Assembly: GCA_039586035.1 (NCBI GenBank)
Contig: JBDHLD010000001.1
Span: forward strand, 1 to 64,000
Direction: 5' to 3'
DNA length: 64,000 nucleotides
Origin: JBDHHQ01 sp039586035
GTDB lineage: Bacteria > Gemmatimonadota > Gemmatimonadetes > Longimicrobiales > Gaopeijiaceae
The notes under the pieces were generated by a model. That model saw only the letters and a program-made list of their open reading frames with translations, was not told the origin of the DNA and searched no databases. The number at the start of each line of letters is the position of its first letter. Positions within the stretch are counted from its first letter, which is position 1. A program made the translations under genes and the position numbers. Below are positions 53,214-60,893 of the stretch, piece by piece.

Positions 53214-54785
53214 ATGCCGCATCAGTCGAGTCTCTTCCAGCCGAACGAGAGCCCCTTTTCAGACGCGGACGCCGTTCTGCGTGGCGTATTCGGATACGAG
53301 GACTTCCGTCCAGGGCAGCGGACGGTCATCGAGGCGGTGTTGGCCGGCGACGACTGCATCGCCATCATGCCGACCGGCGCAGGAAAATCCCTCACGTTCC
53401 AGATCCCCGCGAAGCTGCTTCCGGGCACCGTGTTGGTGGTCTCACCCCTCATCAGCCTGATGAAGGACCAGGTGGATGCCCTCATGGCCATGGGCTTCCG
53501 CGCGGCCGCCATCAACTCGTCGCTCGACCTCGACGAGCGCAACCGGCGCCTGGCGGCTCTCCGCGCGGGAGAGTACGAGCTCGTCTACCTGGCGCCGGAG
53601 GGTCTGGACGGGCGCCTCCGACGCGAAGTCGCCGAGTGGCCCCTCTCCTTGATGGTGGTGGACGAGGCTCACTGCATCAGTCAGTGGGGGCACGATTTCC
53701 GGCCCTCGTACCGTCGTCTGCGGGGCGTGAAGGAGGAGTTGGCCCAGGTACCGGTCCTTGCCCTCACCGCCACCGCCACCAACCGCGTGGCCAGGGACAT
53801 CATTGCGCAGCTCGGCATGGCGCGGCCCCGGGGGTACAAAGGGTCGTTCTTCCGGTCCAACCTCCACGTCCGCTGCCGGAAGAAGGGCACGGGCGAGACG
53901 CGCGCCGAGATCCTCGGGTTGATCAGGGCCAGGGAAGGGGAGTCGGGAATCGTCTATTGTCTCTCCCGGAGGACCGTCGAGCAGACGACCGCGTTTCTGG
54001 CTTCGAAGGGCGTGCGAGCGGCCCCCTATCATGCGGGCCTCTCTCCGGAGGTGCGGGTCCGGAACCAGGACGCATTCGCCAGGGACGACGTCGACGTCAT
54101 CGTGGCAACCGTGGCGTTCGGCATGGGCATCGACAAGTCCAACGTGCGGTTCGTCATCCACCGGGATATGCCGCGGGACGTGGAGTCGTGGTATCAGGAG
54201 ATCGGTCGTGCCGGCAGAGACGGGCTCCCCGCGGACTGCTTCCTCTTCTATTCGTGGGCCGACGTGAAGCTCCACGACCGTTTCCTGTACGATGTCGAAG
54301 ACCCGGAGCTCCGGGCGCAGAAGATCCAGGCGAGCCGTGCGCTCTTTCGCCTGGTCGAGGCCGGGGGCTGCCGGCACCGGGCGATCCTGTCGCACTTCGC
54401 CGAGGAGATCGAGGCGTGTGGCACGTCCTGCGATGAGTGCACCGGCGTGACCACGGAGGCGCTTGCTGCCGAGGGCATGATGAGCGGCGCCCGGGGGCGA
54501 GCGGCGGGAGGCCAGCCGCGTCGGCGACCAGCACCGTCGGGTGCGGACGAGGTGACACTGCCCCCCTCCGCGAAGGAGCTGTTCGAAAGGCTTCGCGGCG
54601 TCCGGAAGCGCCTAGCTGATGCGCAGAACGTACCGGCCTACATCGTGTTCAACGATCGCACGCTGCAGGCCATGGCTCAGGCGCGACCCCTCACGCCGGC
54701 CGAGCTCCTCGCGGTCCCCGGCGTGGGGCCGGCCAAGCTCGAGCGGTACGGACAAGACTTCCTGGACGTCGTGCGGGAGACTTGA
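53214..54785 (+). CDS. recQ: RecQ-family ATP-dependent DNA helicase
   Basis: A 523-residue 3'-5' helicase. Motifs in order are FRPGQRTVIEAVLAG, Walker A PTGAGKSLTFQ, VVSPLISLMKDQVDAL, the DEAH box VVDEAHCISQWGHDFRPSYR, LALTATAT and the second RecA domain with YHAGLSPEVR and AFGMGIDKSNVRFVIH. A short zinc-binding segment (CRHRAILSHF...CGTSCDEC) stands where RQC begins. A C-terminal HRDC domain occupies about 450-520. The full winged-helix RQC appears shortened. The last codons form the first copy of a 17-nt tandem repeat. Confidence 0.93.
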   Translation: MPHQSSLFQPNESPFSDADAVLRGVFGYEDFRPGQRTVIEAVLAGDDCIAIMPTGAGKSLTFQIPAKLLPGTVLVVSPLISLMKDQVDALMAMGFRAAAINSSLDLDERNRRLAALRAGEYELVYLAPEGLDGRLRREVAEWPLSLMVVDEAHCISQWGHDFRPSYRRLRGVKEELAQVPVLALTATATNRVARDIIAQLGMARPRGYKGSFFRSNLHVRCRKKGTGETRAEILGLIRAREGESGIVYCLSRRTVEQTTAFLASKGVRAAPYHAGLSPEVRVRNQDAFARDDVDVIVATVAFGMGIDKSNVRFVIHRDMPRDVESWYQEIGRAGRDGLPADCFLFYSWADVKLHDRFLYDVEDPELRAQKIQASRALFRLVEAGGCRHRAILSHFAEEIEACGTSCDECTGVTTEALAAEGMMSGARGRAAGGQPRRRPAPSGADEVTLPPSAKELFERLRGVRKRLADAQNVPAYIVFNDRTLQAMAQARPLTPAELLAVPGVGPAKLERYGQDFLDVVRET

Positions 54786-54853
54786 GCGTGAGGGAGACAT
54801 TAGCCTGACGGAGACGTGACCGTGAGCGAGACATGATCGTGAGGGCACAGCGA
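54769..54853 (+). repeat. Degenerate 17-nt tandem repeat across recQ stop and next start
   Basis: Five 17-nt units run head to tail from the recQ C-terminal codons into the next gene (54769-54785, 54786-54802, 54803-54819, 54820-54836, 54837-54853). The clearest pair, GCGTGAGGGAGACATTA and CCGTGAGCGAGACATGA, match at 14 of 17 bases; the last unit is weak. Each of the first four has a purine-rich GGAG-like core; the fourth contains the amidohydrolase ATG. The 17-nt period shifts frame by one each time. Confidence 0.6.
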
Positions 54854-56170
54854 TCCAGGGCCGGTCGTCTTCCCGGGCACCTGCTCACCCTGATCCTTCT
54901 GGCCCTGGGGTCTCCCGTCCCGACGACGGCCCAGATCGCTGCGGAGCCCGCGTTCGAGGGGCCGGTGGCCATCGTCGGGGCCACGGTCGTGGACGTGGAG
55001 GGTGGCCCTCCCCTAAGCGATGCGACCGTGATCGTGCGTGGAGGGCGCATCGCGGCATTGGGGCCGGACGATGCCACGCCCATCCCGGCGGATGCCACCC
55101 GGATCGACGCCAGCGGGCTCTGGTTGCTTCCCGGCCTCATGAACATGCATGTCCACTTCGGCCTGGTGTTGCCGGGTGCCGCGGGAGCCGCATTGGCGAA
55201 CGAGACCGAGGCAGAGCTGGCCCTCCGCATGGCCGCCGCGGCCCGGGAGACCCTCCGCGCCGGAATCACCACCGTCCGAACGACGGGCGAGCGCGGCCAC
55301 GTGGACCTGGCCCTCCAAAGGGCCATCGACCGAGGCGAGGCGCAGGGTCCGCGGATCTTTTCGGCCGGTGAGTCCGTTCAGGTGACCGGTGGGCACGGCT
55401 CCCAGGCGGGAGAAGTGGCCAACGACGGTCCCTACGAGTTCCGCGAGGCCGTGCGCAGGGAGTTCCGTGCCGGCGCCCGTTGGATCAAGATCCTGATCTC
55501 TGGCGGCATCGCGACGCCGGGCGGTGACATCGCGGCGTCGTACATGACGCCCGACGAGCTCGAAGCCGTCACGGACATCGCCCACCGCCTGGGCGCCAGG
55601 GTTACGGCTCACTCCGGGTCCCCGACTGCCACCCTGGATGCCATCGCGGCGGGTGTCGATTGCATCGAGCACGGCTACTTCCTGACCCCCGAGGTATTTC
55701 GGCGGATGCGTGAGGCCGGCACCTGGTACGTGCCGACGATCCTGGTCAGCCAGCCGGCCACCCTGCCGTTCTTCGAACGCATCGGGTCGCCCCGATGGTA
55801 CCTCGACAGGGTCGAGGCCGTGGGACAGCGGCACTGGGCGTCCCTCGAGACCGCCGTTCGGGAGGGCGTCCGCATCGCGCTGGGCACCGACCAGCTGCCC
55901 CACGAGCCCAACGACGGGACGATCGCCACCGTACGGGAGGCCGAATACTACGTCGACGCCGGGATGTCTCCCCTCCAGGCGTTGCGCGCGGCCACGATCG
56001 AGCCCGCCACCATGCTGGGCGTGGATCAGGAGCTGGGGACGCTGGCAGTCGGCAAGCTGGCCGACCTGATCGGAGTCGCGGCCGATCCCACGGCGGACAT
56101 CGGCGCCCTCCGCGCCATTCGGCTGGTGATGAAGGGGGGCGAAGTGGTGCGCAACGAGCTGCCGAGGTAG
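54833..56170 (+). CDS. Secreted amidohydrolase (imidazolonepropionase-like)
   Basis: A 445-residue protein with a signal peptide (about 1-33, ending PTTAQ). The amidohydrolase barrel is complete: HVH in LPGLMNMHVHFGL, a Lys in WIKILISGGI that could be carboxylated, histidines in VTAHSGSPTATL and DCIEHGYFL, and the final Asp in LGTDQLPHEP. C-terminal LADLIGVAADP fits the metal-dependent prolidase/imidazolonepropionase group. The start codon sits inside the 17-nt repeat array, 47 nt after recQ. Substrate is unknown. Confidence 0.9.
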   Translation: MIVRAQRSRAGRLPGHLLTLILLALGSPVPTTAQIAAEPAFEGPVAIVGATVVDVEGGPPLSDATVIVRGGRIAALGPDDATPIPADATRIDASGLWLLPGLMNMHVHFGLVLPGAAGAALANETEAELALRMAAAARETLRAGITTVRTTGERGHVDLALQRAIDRGEAQGPRIFSAGESVQVTGGHGSQAGEVANDGPYEFREAVRREFRAGARWIKILISGGIATPGGDIAASYMTPDELEAVTDIAHRLGARVTAHSGSPTATLDAIAAGVDCIEHGYFLTPEVFRRMREAGTWYVPTILVSQPATLPFFERIGSPRWYLDRVEAVGQRHWASLETAVREGVRIALGTDQLPHEPNDGTIATVREAEYYVDAGMSPLQALRAATIEPATMLGVDQELGTLAVGKLADLIGVAADPTADIGALRAIRLVMKGGEVVRNELPR

Positions 56171-56361
56171 GCCGACCCCTCGGTCACCCTTCATGTGCTC
56201 GCTCGGGTCACCCCGTCCTGAGACCGCTCTGCGCCATCTCCGCCTCTCGGCGAGTCGCCGTGTCCCGGTGCCGCGCTCCGCCGCGCGTCGGGTCAGGTCC
56301 TGCCCTCGGGAGCGCCGTTCTCCGTCCTGAGCGTCGAGGCGCTGGCGCCTCCGCGGTCCTC

Positions 56362-56401
56362 CATGTATACTACCACGTATATATACACAATCGTATACAT
56401 G
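56362..56401. promoter_or_regulatory. Three-box symmetric operator upstream of padR gene
   Basis: CATGTATAC (56362-56370) and GTATACATG (56393-56401) form a perfect 9-bp inverted repeat. Between them lies the self-palindrome GTATATATAC (56377-56386). The three GTAT/ATAC cores are centred 14 bp apart, so the whole 40 bp is symmetric in its boxes. TATACT within the left arm could be a -10 element. PadR regulators commonly bind such ATGT...ACAT repeats in their own promoters, so autoregulation is likely. Confidence 0.65.
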
Positions 56402-56440
56402 GATGAGGCACGCGCCGTCGAACGGGAGGCGAATCGAACC

Positions 56441-56791
56441 GTGACGCCACGAACGAGGTCCCTGAGCCCCAAGTGGTTCCAGATCCTGCTCGCGCTGGCC
56501 GAGCGCGACCTCTACGGGTCCGCCATCATGGACGAGGTGCTGCTGCGGACGGACGGTGAGATGCGTCTCTGGCCCGGAGCCCTGTACAGCGCCCTGAAGG
56601 ACATGGCCGACCGCGGCTTGATCGTGGAGACCGAGCCACCCGAGGGCGCGCCCACCGAGGGCGGCAAGCGCCGCTTCTACAGCATTTCGCCTGCCGGTCG
56701 GGACCGACTCGCGTCCGAGGTCGAGCGCATGGCGTCTCTCGTGCGTGTCGCCAGGGCCCGCAACGTGGGGCCAGAGCGGGAGGCAGTGTGA
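56441..56791 (+). CDS. PadR-family transcriptional regulator
   Basis: A 116-residue winged-helix regulator: LSPKWFQILLALAERDLYGS leads the DNA-binding domain, then WPGALYSALKDMADRGLI and the wing GGKRRFYSISPAGRDRLASE, followed by a short dimerisation helix. GTG 56441 was chosen because GGGAGG lies 11 bases upstream. An ATG at 56399 inside the operator is an alternative with no ribosome-binding site. The stop overlaps the permease GTG, the common PadR-ADOP pairing, so it probably controls this permease and itself. Confidence 0.85.
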   Translation: MTPRTRSLSPKWFQILLALAERDLYGSAIMDEVLLRTDGEMRLWPGALYSALKDMADRGLIVETEPPEGAPTEGGKRRFYSISPAGRDRLASEVERMASLVRVARARNVGPEREAV

Positions 56792-59469
56792 GACGGGAGC
56801 GGGCGGAGCGCTGGTTCCGCAGAATCCTGTCGGCGTATCCACCGGAGTTTCGGCACCGCTACGGGGCAGAGATGGAGGAGGCGTTCCGGAACCTGCTCCG
56901 ACAGGAGGAACGGCTGCACGGGCGGGTTCGATGGGGCGCCGTGTGGATGCGGACGGTGTGGGACACCGCCGTACACGGCGTGCGCCTGCGGTGGGGGAGG
57001 GGGAGGGTCGGCCGGCGGGACGAGTCCGGAGCGGTGGCGCAGGGTGCCGGCACGGGAGGGAGGGACTTCGTGGGAGGCCTGGTCGCGGATGTCAGATACG
57101 CCGTTCGGGCGCTTCGCCGGAAGCCCGTGTTCGCGCTCACGGCCGTCGGCACGCTGGCGCTGGGCATCGGTGCCAACACCTCCATCTTCAACATCGTGAA
57201 CGGTCTGCTCCTCCGGGACATGCCGTACGAGCGGTCGGACGAGCTCGTTCACATCTGGTCGCAGAACACCGAGCGGGGGTGGTTCAAGACGGACATCCCT
57301 CTCGTGGACGCCTGGGACTTCGGGCAGCGGACCTCGGCGTTCGCCGACGTGGCGGTGTTCAATCGGCAGAGCTTCACGCTCACCGGCACCGATCGTCCGG
57401 AGCGCATGGGTGGACACGGCGTGACGCCGAACATGTTCTCGGTCCTCGGCGTGTCGCCGGCCCTGGGTCGCGATTTCAGCGACGCCGACGGCCAGACCTC
57501 GGCGCCCGCCGTCGCCATCCTGAGCCACGGCTTCTGGCAGCGGCGCATGGGGGGTGACCGGGGCGCGCTGGGCGCCACGATCAACCTGGACGGGGAGCCC
57601 ACGACGATCGTCGGCATCATGCCGGAGGGCTTTCCGTTCATCGATACACGGCCCGACGTCTGGGTACCCCTCCGGGGCCATCCGGCCGACGCCCGCCGGG
57701 GCAACCATAGCCATGTGGCCGTCGCGCGGCTCGCACCCGGCGTGTCGGTCGACCGGGCGAGGCGAGACGTCGCACAGGTGGCCCTCGCGCTGGAGGAAGA
57801 GCACCCGGAGACCAACAGGGGCTGGACGGCCGATGTCATCCCGGTCCAGCGGAGCCACCTCGGTGACATCGGGGCTCGCGCCGCCCTGGTCATGATGGCG
57901 GCGGTCGGCTTCGTGCTCCTGATGGCGTGCACCAACGTGGCCAATCTGCTCTTGGCCCGCGCGAACGGCCGGCGCCTCGAGATGGCCATCCGGTCGGCCA
58001 TGGGCGCGGGCCGTGTCCGGATGCTCCGCCAGACGTTGATCGAGAGTCTCGTGCTGGCCCTGGCCGGCGGAGTCCTCGGCGGCCTGCTGGCCATCTGGGG
58101 GACTCGCGCGATCGTGCGCGGCCTGCCGTCCAACATACCGCCCATCTTCACGTTCGAGATGGACGGGACCGTTCTGGCCTTCACGGCGGCCGTTTCGGTG
58201 GTCGCGGCGCTCCTCTTCGGGCTCGCGCCAGCCATTCGCTCGTCCCGTCTGACCGGTTCCGAGCTCCGGGACGGCGGTCGGTCCGGACCCGGCGCCCGGG
58301 GCCGTCGCCTCGGCGGCTTCCTGGTCGTCGCGCAGACGGCGCTGGCTGTCGTGTTGTTGATCGGGGGTGGCGTCATGGTCCGCAGCGTCATGGGAATGGC
58401 GCGTCTGGACCTCGGGTACGAGGCCGAGGGGTTGATGACGTTCCGGATCTCGCCCGGCGAGGCCCGGTACGAGGACAAGCCCGCGGTGACGGCGTTCCAT
58501 GACGAGCTGATCGAACGCATCGACGCGGTGCCAGGCGTGGAACGTTCGGGGGCCGTGTACGTGCTCCCACTTTCCGGGTCGAACACCGTGGGCAGCTTCG
58601 TACTGGAGGGCGAGGACCCGTCAGACCCGGTGGCCCGTTATCCGGCCCGCTTCAACTATGTCTCGCCGGGCTACTTCGAGACGATGGGCATTGCCCGGAT
58701 CGCCGGTCGCACGATCACGCTTGCGGACGACGCCGACGCGCCTCCCGTCATCGTCGTCAACGAGACGCTCGTATCGCGGCACCTCGGTGACGGAAACGCC
58801 GTGGGCCGTCGCCTGGTCCTCGATGGCACGCTCTTCGAGATCGTGGGCGTGGTCGCCGACCATTTCGAGCGCAGCCTGGCAGATCCCGTCCAGCCAGGCG
58901 TCTATTTCCCGATTCGTCGCTTCACCGGGCGCACGCGCACGGTTGTAGTCCGAGCTTCCGGCGATCCGGCGGCGCTGGTCCCCTCGCTTCGCGCCGTCGC
59001 GCTGGAAATGGACGGCGATCTGCCCATCTACGGGGTCCAGCCCATGGTGGACAACGTCACCCGGGTCGTGGGCCCCTACGTCCTGATGGCCCAGCTCATG
59101 GGTGGGTTCGCCCTCATCTCGTTGCTGCTGGGCGCGGTCGGCATCTATGGGGTCATGTCCTACGGTGTCGGACAGCGTACGAACGAGATCGGAGTCCGCA
59201 TGGCGTTGGGTGCCGCGCGGCGCGAGGTCAGGACCATGGTGGTGCGCAGCGGGATGGGTCGCGCCGCGCTGGGCATCGGGTTCGGGCTGGCGCTCGCGTT
59301 CGGGGTCACCCGGGCCATGTCCAGCTTGCTGGTCGACGTGAGCCCCACGGATCCCCTCGTGTTCGGGAGCGTGACGGCCCTGCTGCTGGCGGTGGCGTTC
59401 CTCGGCTCGTATCTCCCTGCGATGCGGGCTTCGGCCGTCAATCCGGTGGACGCCCTGTCGCAGGAGTGA
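56788..59469 (+). CDS. ADOP-family ABC permease with N-terminal prefix domain
   Basis: An 893-residue permease. The first 85 residues, RWFRRILSAYPPEFRHRYG..., match the permease prefix domain that precedes ADOP permeases encoded with PadR regulators. The permease core starts near 92 (DVRYAVRALRRKPVF) and has two MacB_PCD/FtsX halves, the last with TNEIGVRMALGAARREVR. It starts GTG within the GTGA overlap with padR. The stop overlaps a possible upstream start of the csaA-like gene. Confidence 0.9.
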   Translation: MRRERAERWFRRILSAYPPEFRHRYGAEMEEAFRNLLRQEERLHGRVRWGAVWMRTVWDTAVHGVRLRWGRGRVGRRDESGAVAQGAGTGGRDFVGGLVADVRYAVRALRRKPVFALTAVGTLALGIGANTSIFNIVNGLLLRDMPYERSDELVHIWSQNTERGWFKTDIPLVDAWDFGQRTSAFADVAVFNRQSFTLTGTDRPERMGGHGVTPNMFSVLGVSPALGRDFSDADGQTSAPAVAILSHGFWQRRMGGDRGALGATINLDGEPTTIVGIMPEGFPFIDTRPDVWVPLRGHPADARRGNHSHVAVARLAPGVSVDRARRDVAQVALALEEEHPETNRGWTADVIPVQRSHLGDIGARAALVMMAAVGFVLLMACTNVANLLLARANGRRLEMAIRSAMGAGRVRMLRQTLIESLVLALAGGVLGGLLAIWGTRAIVRGLPSNIPPIFTFEMDGTVLAFTAAVSVVAALLFGLAPAIRSSRLTGSELRDGGRSGPGARGRRLGGFLVVAQTALAVVLLIGGGVMVRSVMGMARLDLGYEAEGLMTFRISPGEARYEDKPAVTAFHDELIERIDAVPGVERSGAVYVLPLSGSNTVGSFVLEGEDPSDPVARYPARFNYVSPGYFETMGIARIAGRTITLADDADAPPVIVVNETLVSRHLGDGNAVGRRLVLDGTLFEIVGVVADHFERSLADPVQPGVYFPIRRFTGRTRTVVVRASGDPAALVPSLRAVALEMDGDLPIYGVQPMVDNVTRVVGPYVLMAQLMGGFALISLLLGAVGIYGVMSYGVGQRTNEIGVRMALGAARREVRTMVVRSGMGRAALGIGFGLALAFGVTRAMSSLLVDVSPTDPLVFGSVTALLLAVAFLGSYLPAMRASAVNPVDALSQE

Positions 59470-59498
59470 CCCACACACGGAGCCGGGACGAGGAACGC

Positions 59499-59837
59499 GT
59501 GGAGACCATCACCTGGCGGGATTTCGAGCGAGTCGAGATTCGGGTGGGCACCGTGCTGCGGGTCGAGCCTTTTCCCCAGGCCCGCAAGCCGGCGTACAAA
59601 GTGTGGGCGGACTTCGGTCCCGAGGTCGGCCAACTCAAGTCCAGCGCGCAGCTTACGGACCTCTACGCGGCCGATGATCTCCTCGGGCGCCAGATCGTAG
59701 CGGTCGTCAACTTCCCTCCGAAGCAGATCGGGCCCTTCATGTCGGAGTTCTTGCTGACCGGGTTCTACCAAGCGGACGGGGCCGTCGTCCTGGCCGTGCC
59801 GGAGAGACCGGTCCCGAACGGAGCCAAGCTGGGGTAG
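59499..59837 (+). CDS. csaA: CsaA-type tRNA-binding-domain protein
   Basis: A 112-residue protein with the CsaA fold: DFERVEIRVGTVLRVEPFPQ, PAYKVWADFGPEVGQLKSSA and the C-terminal AVPERPVPNGAKLG. CsaA of Bacillus subtilis has about 110 residues and acts in protein export as a chaperone-like factor. GTG 59499 was preferred because GAGGA stands five bases upstream and the length then matches; a GTG at 59466 overlaps the permease stop. It ends 13 bp from the convergent DUF302 gene. Confidence 0.88.
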   Translation: METITWRDFERVEIRVGTVLRVEPFPQARKPAYKVWADFGPEVGQLKSSAQLTDLYAADDLLGRQIVAVVNFPPKQIGPFMSEFLLTGFYQADGAVVLAVPERPVPNGAKLG

Positions 59838-59850
59838 GGGTCGTCGACGT

Positions 59851-60285
59851 CTACGCGCCGGCGCCTCCTCCGGCCAGCTCCGCGGCCACCCGGGCCAGCC
59901 GTTCCCGAGCGTCCGCGGCGACCGCGTCCAGCGCTTCGTCGGACCGGCCGCTTCCGCCCATGGACAGGAGGGCCATGGGATCGGTGATGCGAACCGTGGA
60001 GCCGCCGTCCGCCGCCGCTTCGACGGTGACGTTGCAGGGCAGCAGAAGCCCCACGTCGGGCCGGCTCGACAACGCCTTGTGTGCCAGTGCGGGGTTGCAG
60101 GCGCCCAGGATGGTGTAGGGGCGGAACTCGACGCCCAGCTTCTCGCGGAAGGCCGCGTCCAGCTCGATGCGCGTGAGCACGCCGAACCCCTCGCGCTTGA
60201 GCGCTTCACGGACCCGCTCGACCGCGTCGGCCTGACTGTGGCCCATATGGACCTCGAAACCCAGCTCCCGACTCACTGTGCTCAT
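59851..60285 (-). CDS. DUF302-domain protein
   Basis: A 144-residue protein containing a DUF302 domain: GFEVHMGHSQADAVERVREA, FREKLGVEFRPYTILGACNP and NPALAHKALSSRPDVGLLLP are typical of the family, whose function is unknown. The ATG lies in an ATGA overlap with the stop of the upstream outer-membrane gene. The last 45 residues are Ala/Glu/Gly-rich and probably disordered. Confidence 0.85.
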   Translation of the reverse strand: MSTVSRELGFEVHMGHSQADAVERVREALKREGFGVLTRIELDAAFREKLGVEFRPYTILGACNPALAHKALSSRPDVGLLLPCNVTVEAAADGGSTVRITDPMALLSMGGSGRSDEALDAVAADARERLARVAAELAGGGAGA

Positions 60286-60758
60286 CCTCCGAAGAAATAG
60301 CGACCGCCGATGGCGGCGTTGAACTTGAACTCGGTCTTGGGGGTCAGGTCGAGGAGGGGCACCAGCTCGAAGAATACGTTCACCGGCGCACCTCGAAACA
60401 TGTAGTCGATGCCGAGGGGCACGCGCACGCCGGCACGCGTGTCGTCGCTGGTCTTGATCCGCCCACCGACGCCGAAGTAGAGGGGAAACGCCTCGCTCTC
60501 GACCTCCACCACGTCTCGAACGTGCCAGAGGTAGTCGGCATGGACGTGGAACGCGCCCTCGTCGACGAAGGACCACGCCAGCGCCCCGTCCACGGCGTTT
60601 CGTCCGTCGATCCAATACTTGAAGCTCAAGCCAGAGGGCTCGCCCGCGATGATGCCGAGCCCGAAGCCGGGCGGGCGCTGCTGTGCCTCGGCCTGACCCG
60701 GCCCGAAGAGGAGGATCGCTGCGAAAACCATCAGGGCCAGCCGCCAGTGTCGTGCCAT
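60282..60758 (-). CDS. Small outer-membrane beta-barrel-like protein
   Basis: A 158-residue protein with a signal peptide (about 1-26, ending QAEAQQ). The mature chain alternates glycine- and aromatic-rich strands (FGLGIIAGEPSGLSFKYW, FPLYFGVGGRIKT) and ends AAIGGRYFFGG, like an eight-stranded barrel or DUF3996 protein. ATG 60758 has GGAG six bases upstream; a longer start nine residues earlier lacks one. Its stop overlaps the DUF302 ATG. Confidence 0.72.
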   Translation of the reverse strand: MARHWRLALMVFAAILLFGPGQAEAQQRPPGFGLGIIAGEPSGLSFKYWIDGRNAVDGALAWSFVDEGAFHVHADYLWHVRDVVEVESEAFPLYFGVGGRIKTSDDTRAGVRVPLGIDYMFRGAPVNVFFELVPLLDLTPKTEFKFNAAIGGRYFFGG

Positions 60759-60893
60759 GCTCTCTCCAGGAGCCCGGGGGGTCATTTCGGTCGGACAAAG
60801 GTAACCAAAGGCGAGAACCGGAGGGACCGGGCCCCGTGGGGCGCCGGAGCCCGACGAAGAGGCGGATCCGGGGGGGTGGAGAGCGCCCCCTCT

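Noticed and set aside
56399..56440. ATG 56399 as the padR start
   Set aside because: It has no ribosome-binding site and lies within the operator arm; GTG 56441 has GGGAGG upstream and gives a normal PadR N-terminus. It is kept as an alternative only.
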